Shown here: piece after piece, positions 60,174 through 64,000 of the stretch
Position numbering within the stretch: the first letter of the stretch is position 1
Layout: each line of letters opens with the position of its first letter
Assembly (NCBI GenBank): GCA_016712285.1
Contig: JADJRK010000001.1
Coordinates: 3,472,001-3,536,000 of the forward strand
Length of the DNA stretch: 64,000 nt
Direction: 5' to 3'
Source: Planctomycetota bacterium
Lineage (GTDB): Bacteria; Planctomycetota; UBA8742; UBA2392
The notes under the pieces: model-generated
The model's database searches: none
What the model was told of the DNA's origin: nothing
The model's input: the letters and a program-made list of their open reading frames with translations, nothing else
Position numbers and translations under genes: made by a program

Positions 60174-61859
60174 ATGTCTGATGCCAACGAGTACCGGCAA
60201 GCCCGTGAGGCCAAGCGCGACGCGCTGGCGGCCCTGGGCGTCAACCCCTACGAAGTACGCACACCGGCACGCGAACTGACCAGCGCGCTGAAGGCCGCGT
60301 TCGAAGCCGTCGAAGCCACGGGCGCCGAAGGCGCCAAAGTCGAAGGCCGCGCGCTGGCGGGCCGTGTGCTGGCCAATCGCAAGATGGGCAAGGCCGTGTT
60401 TCTGGACGTGTATGACGGCAGCGGGCGCATGCAGGTGTATCTCAACGCCAAGGGCGTCGGCGAGCAGGGCATGGCGATCCACGAGAACCTGGACCTGGGC
60501 GACTTCATCTGGGTCAAGGGCGACGTCCAGCGCACCCGCACCGGCGAAGTCACGCTGTTCGCCAGCGAGCTGCGCTTTCTCACCAAGGCGCTGGCTGTCC
60601 CGCCCCTGCCGCGCGAGTTCACGGACGAGGCGGGCAACAAGCAATCCGTTGACGCGCTGACTGACCCCGAGTTGCGCCACCGCAAGCGCTACCTTGACCT
60701 GATGGTCCACGCGGATGTTCGCGCGCGCTTTGAAAAGCGCAGCGTGGTCGTGCGTGCCGTGCGGCGCTTTCTCGAGGACCAGGGCTATCTCGAGGTCGAA
60801 ACGCCGATGATGCACCCCATTCCTGGCGGCGCCCGGGCGCGGCCCTTCATTACGCATCACAACACGCTGCACATGAACCTGTACCTGCGCATCGCGCCGG
60901 AGCTTTATCTCAAGCGGCTGCTGGTCGGCGGCTTTGAGCGCGTGTTTGAGATCAACCGCAACTTCCGCAACGAGGGCATCGACCACACCCACAACCCCGA
61001 GTTCACCATGATGGAGCTGTACGAAGCCTATGGTGACTACGAGAGCATGATGCGCATCACCGAGGGCATGTTCCGCGAATCGGCCCGCGCCGTGCGGGCG
61101 TTTGAACGCGGCGTTGACCCATCGCAGGTAGCCGACGGCGACCTGGTCTTCCAGTGGGGCGGCCGCTCACTCGACCTGGGCAAGCCCTTCGCGCGCCGCA
61201 AGTACGCCGACCTGCTGCGCGAGTACGCGGGCGTAGATCTGCATGACGCAGCCGGCGTGCGCGCCAAGGCCGAAGAGCTCGGCTTGGAGCTCAAGGACGA
61301 CCACTACATGCTCGCCGACGCCGTGCTTGAGGCGACCGTGCAGGACAAGCTCGTGCAGCCGACGTTCCTGATTGATTACCCGACGGCCATCTGCCCGTTG
61401 ACCAAGGCCAAGCCGGACGACCCGCTGATCTGCGAGCGCTTCGAGTTGTTCATCTGCGGCGTCGAGTTCGCCAACGCGTTCAGCGAATTGAACGAGCCCG
61501 TGGAGCAGCTCAAGCGCTTCAAAGAGCAGGTGGACGCCGGCCTCAAGTCAGAAGATCTCGAGGCGCCCAAGGAAATCGACCACGACTATGTCGAGGCACT
61601 TGAGGCGGGCATGCCGCCGGCGGGCGGCTTGGGCGTGGGCATTGACCGCATGGTGATGATGCTGACCGACACCGACAGCATTCGCGAAGTCATCCTGTTC
61701 CCGCACATGCGGCGCGACCACGCCGACGCCACCGCAGCCGCCACGCAGCGGGCGAGAATCGCCGCAGAAACGCTGCTGGAAGAGTTGCAGTCGCCCGAGC
61801 TTCGCAAGCACAAAGACCTTGTCGAGCTCGCCGAAAAGGCCCGCAAGGCATTGGAATGA
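60174..61859 (+). CDS. lysS: Lysyl-tRNA synthetase (class II)
   Basis: A 561-residue class II synthetase. The N-terminal OB-fold (GRVLANRKMGKAVFLDVYDGSGRMQVYLN) comes first. Motif 1 is in RSVVVRAVRRFLEDQGYLEVETPMMHPIPGG. Motif 2 is VFEINRNFRNEGIDHTHNPEFTMMELYEAY. Motif 3 is AGGLGVGIDRMVMML. ATG 60174 is preceded by GAGGA. The length is slightly over the usual 500 because of an insertion before motif 3. A terminator follows the stop. Confidence 0.97.
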   Translation: MSDANEYRQAREAKRDALAALGVNPYEVRTPARELTSALKAAFEAVEATGAEGAKVEGRALAGRVLANRKMGKAVFLDVYDGSGRMQVYLNAKGVGEQGMAIHENLDLGDFIWVKGDVQRTRTGEVTLFASELRFLTKALAVPPLPREFTDEAGNKQSVDALTDPELRHRKRYLDLMVHADVRARFEKRSVVVRAVRRFLEDQGYLEVETPMMHPIPGGARARPFITHHNTLHMNLYLRIAPELYLKRLLVGGFERVFEINRNFRNEGIDHTHNPEFTMMELYEAYGDYESMMRITEGMFRESARAVRAFERGVDPSQVADGDLVFQWGGRSLDLGKPFARRKYADLLREYAGVDLHDAAGVRAKAEELGLELKDDHYMLADAVLEATVQDKLVQPTFLIDYPTAICPLTKAKPDDPLICERFELFICGVEFANAFSELNEPVEQLKRFKEQVDAGLKSEDLEAPKEIDHDYVEALEAGMPPAGGLGVGIDRMVMMLTDTDSIREVILFPHMRRDHADATAAATQRARIAAETLLEELQSPELRKHKDLVELAEKARKALE

Positions 61860-61866
61860 GACCGGC

Positions 61867-61893
61867 AAGGCCCCGCCCACGCGGGGCTTTGTT
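61867..61893 (+). terminator. Terminator of lysS
   Basis: A 10-bp stem AAGGCCCCGC/GCGGGGCTTT with loop CCAC, followed by GTTG. It lies a few bases after the stop codon. Confidence 0.8.
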
Positions 61894-61920
61894 GCTGATT
61901 CCTGCGTGAGTGCGCGTATA

Positions 61921-61951
61921 AACCTTCCGATACTTCCTTGTAAGGAAGGTT
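61921..61951 (+). promoter_or_regulatory. Inverted repeat before the LolC/E-type gene
   Basis: AACCTTCC (61921-61928) and GGAAGGTT (61944-61951) can pair, and CTTCCTT/AAGGAAG (61933-61939 with 61942-61948) can form an alternative hairpin. The ATG follows 14 bases later. The element could be an operator or attenuator. Confidence 0.4.
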
Positions 61952-61964
61952 CCGGGCCTGCCTG

Positions 61965-64000
61965 ATGATCGCTTTTCGTGGCATTGCGTTTCTGTTCTTC
62001 CTGGTGCTGGCGGCTGGGATGGTGGTGTGGCAGGTCGCGCACCTGCGGGGCGATTTTGCCACGGCGGCATCGCCGACGATCACGGCAATCGCGTTGCTGC
62101 TGGGCGCCTCGGTTGTGGGCGCGCAGTTCGTGGCGCTGCGCATGGCGGGCAAGGGCGACCATCGCAAGTGGCTGGCGGTGGCGGGCATATTGGTGCTGCC
62201 GGCGACGATGATCGTGGGCGGATTGATCAGCGCCATCCAGGCACGCGGCGGCAACCACCGGCGCATCTGGGAAGGTGTGCTGATGGTTGGCGCGCTGGTC
62301 GGGTTGAACGTGGCGCTGCCGATTGCGCTGGGGCTGGTGCTGGTGCCGGGTTCGCCCGGGTTGCTGGCGGCCTGGACGGCCATCAAGCTTGAGTTCTTCC
62401 TGATTGTCGATTACTTCCTGGGCCGCTCAATCCTGCACTATTTCAGCAGCGGTGCCTCGGCGTTTGTCAGCTTGCGCTATCTGCGTCGCCGCGTGATGAG
62501 CCTGCTGAGCGTCTTTGGCGTGGGCTTGGGCGTGTGCGCGCTGATTCTGGTCAACAGCGTAATGCAGGGCTTCCAGAAAGATTTCCGCGAGCAGATGCGC
62601 GGCAGCCTCAGCCACGTGCTGGTCAAGTTCGACTCGGGCACCGTGCAGACCCTGGTGGATGAAGTCGCCCAGCGCGAAGCCGAATGGGGCGCCTGGGTCG
62701 CGCGCATTGAGGCCGACCCCAACCAGAAGCCCGACTGGGACGCCGCCCTAGAACAGGCGCTGGAGCGTTGGCGCGCCGGTGGGGGCAACGACGAGGACCG
62801 GCTGCCCGACAGCGCTGACTTTGCGCGCGCCCAACCCGCGCAACCGGATGCTCCCAAGCCCGAGCTCACGCCCTCCGAGCGCGCGTTCATGCTGCGGCTT
62901 CGGACGGGCAAGGGTGTCACGCGCCGTGACCGCGAGTGCCTGCGCGACAACGATATGGTGGTCACGCCGCGCGAGTTTTACCTGTCGCGGATTGCGAACG
63001 CCGCCACCGAAGAAGGCCGCAACCTCGCGCGCGTCACAGAAGACACGGTGCGGCGCGACTGGTACGCCCCGCTGTTCCGGCGCACGTTGCAGGACCAGTT
63101 CAACCGCGCCGAAATCGCGCTGGAAAGGCACACCGACCCCGCGGGCAACCCCGACGTGAAGGGTGTTTCGTGGCGTATCGCGACCAAGACATTGCTTACA
63201 CCGCGCACGGGTGCCCGCGAGCTGAACGACGCTGAGCTTGTCGGCATCGACATCGAGCACGAACCCGAGATCAGCAACCTGGGCCAATACGTCGCCCACG
63301 CTGAACTGAACATGTTCCGCGAGCAGTACGTATTGGGCCCGCTGACCAATGTGCTGGCGGCCACGCTGGGCTGGGAACACCCCGACAGCATCGAAGCCGC
63401 CAACGTGCCGCCGGTGCTGCGATTTTCCGAAGACGGCAAGGGCGTCGCCGCAGAGGGCATTCCGCGCAGCCTGTCACGTTACCTGATGGTGCGCGGCTTC
63501 ACGCGGGCGTCGGGCAAGATTCGCTGGGGCGAGTTTGACCGCGTCGAGTACCTGGAGTTCAGCCCGGGCCAGCGCGTTTACGACCGCGTCAAGGATGCAC
63601 ACAAAGACGCGTCGCGCACCGACGACCTGGCCGAGCTGGGCAAGATCCTTGCGACCTGCGAAGCCGACGTGCGCGCGATTCTTGAGCCGCTGGCGCTTGC
63701 GCCCGCCGCCGAACGCCACGAAGCCGTCAACCGCACCGGCGCGCGCATCATCATGTTCGAATACATGACGGGCCTGAGTGCCGCGGTGTTCGAGATCAAG
63801 GCGCTGTACCGCGACACCGCCGAGCCGCTGACCGCGTTTCGTGAAGACGGCACGGGCACGCTCAGCGCCGAGGAAAAGGTGCAGCTGAAGTCGTTGCAGG
63901 ACCGGCTGTACGCGCACGCGCTGGCGGCGCAGGACATCTGCGAAGACCTCAAGCTGACTATGGCGCAGCGCGAAGAAGCCATCGGGCGCATGGCGCGGGC
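61965..64000 (+). CDS. LolC/E-type ABC transporter permease (3' end outside window)
   Basis: Open from ATG 61965 to the window end, 678 codons and still open. Four N-terminal TM segments (starting IAFLFFLVLAAGMVVW) span residues about 5-130. A further segment at about 145-165 leads to the LolC/E or MacB_PCD signature LRYLRRRVMSLLSVFGVGLGVCALILVNSVMQGF (about residues 170-205), normally the first TM of these permeases. A large periplasmic region follows to the cut. The enzyme complex moves lipoproteins or other substrates across the envelope with an ABC ATPase. The extra N-terminal TM block is unusual. Confidence 0.8.
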   Translation, partial: MIAFRGIAFLFFLVLAAGMVVWQVAHLRGDFATAASPTITAIALLLGASVVGAQFVALRMAGKGDHRKWLAVAGILVLPATMIVGGLISAIQARGGNHRRIWEGVLMVGALVGLNVALPIALGLVLVPGSPGLLAAWTAIKLEFFLIVDYFLGRSILHYFSSGASAFVSLRYLRRRVMSLLSVFGVGLGVCALILVNSVMQGFQKDFREQMRGSLSHVLVKFDSGTVQTLVDEVAQREAEWGAWVARIEADPNQKPDWDAALEQALERWRAGGGNDEDRLPDSADFARAQPAQPDAPKPELTPSERAFMLRLRTGKGVTRRDRECLRDNDMVVTPREFYLSRIANAATEEGRNLARVTEDTVRRDWYAPLFRRTLQDQFNRAEIALERHTDPAGNPDVKGVSWRIATKTLLTPRTGARELNDAELVGIDIEHEPEISNLGQYVAHAELNMFREQYVLGPLTNVLAATLGWEHPDSIEAANVPPVLRFSEDGKGVAAEGIPRSLSRYLMVRGFTRASGKIRWGEFDRVEYLEFSPGQRVYDRVKDAHKDASRTDDLAELGKILATCEADVRAILEPLALAPAAERHEAVNRTGARIIMFEYMTGLSAAVFEIKALYRDTAEPLTAFREDGTGTLSAEEKVQLKSLQDRLYAHALAAQDICEDLKLTMAQREEAIGRMAR

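Overview
A 64 kb, high-GC, gene-dense bacterial segment. The gene content points, with moderate confidence and no rRNA or marker tree to prove it, to an uncultured Planctomycetota-like or related deep-branching lineage. The pointers are an over-length divergent RNase HII relative, a two-domain dCTP deaminase, secreted toroid-repeat and beta-propeller proteins, putative-Ig lipoproteins, WD40, FHA and LRR proteins, and many genes without a clear Shine-Dalgarno.

Layout. 0-1.6 kb: the end of a type VI secretion cargo/spike cluster (pentapeptide repeat, DUF3540 and DUF4150 PAAR-like proteins). 1.6-15.7 kb: serine dehydratase, a giant coiled-coil protein split by a frameshift at a run of nine A, a tandem pair of paralogous membrane-anchored proteins, DnaB, a metallo-beta-lactamase hydrolase, an inositol monophosphatase, a candidate structured small RNA and a delta-9 desaturase. 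15.9-26.4 kb: MarR regulator, TypA/BipA, a lipoprotein, LRR, FHA, YebC, LptB, the RNase HII relative, adenosine deaminase, a VOC protein and dCTP deaminase. 26.5-45.1 kb: large secreted or lipid-anchored proteins (esterase-like lipoprotein, toroid protein, beta-propeller with a C-terminal sorting tail), an FAD protein, a DHH phosphoesterase, a DMT exporter, WD40 and acyl-CoA dehydrogenase. 45.1-45.9 kb: a five-copy 110/111-bp tandem repeat beside tRNA-Leu(UAG) and a hairpin cluster. 47.2-57.8 kb: a single-strand cluster of phage-type structural genes (portal, scaffold-like, major capsid, adaptor-like, decoration-like, tail-like, holin-like, lipoprotein) with no terminase, integrase, tape measure, protease or lysin recognised. 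57.9-64 kb: ArgS, LysS and the start of a LolC/E-type permease.

The main finds are: the truncated or domesticated capsid module; a family of multi-hairpin arrays, seen at four intergenic sites and each closed by a longer-range inverted repeat; the tandem array, whose palindromic core also sits inside two coding sequences; the A9 slip site splitting the coiled-coil gene; and a rod-like intergenic RNA candidate with an exposed anti-Shine-Dalgarno C-rich segment. The assignments come from reading the translated sequence and recalling family motifs. No database search was run.
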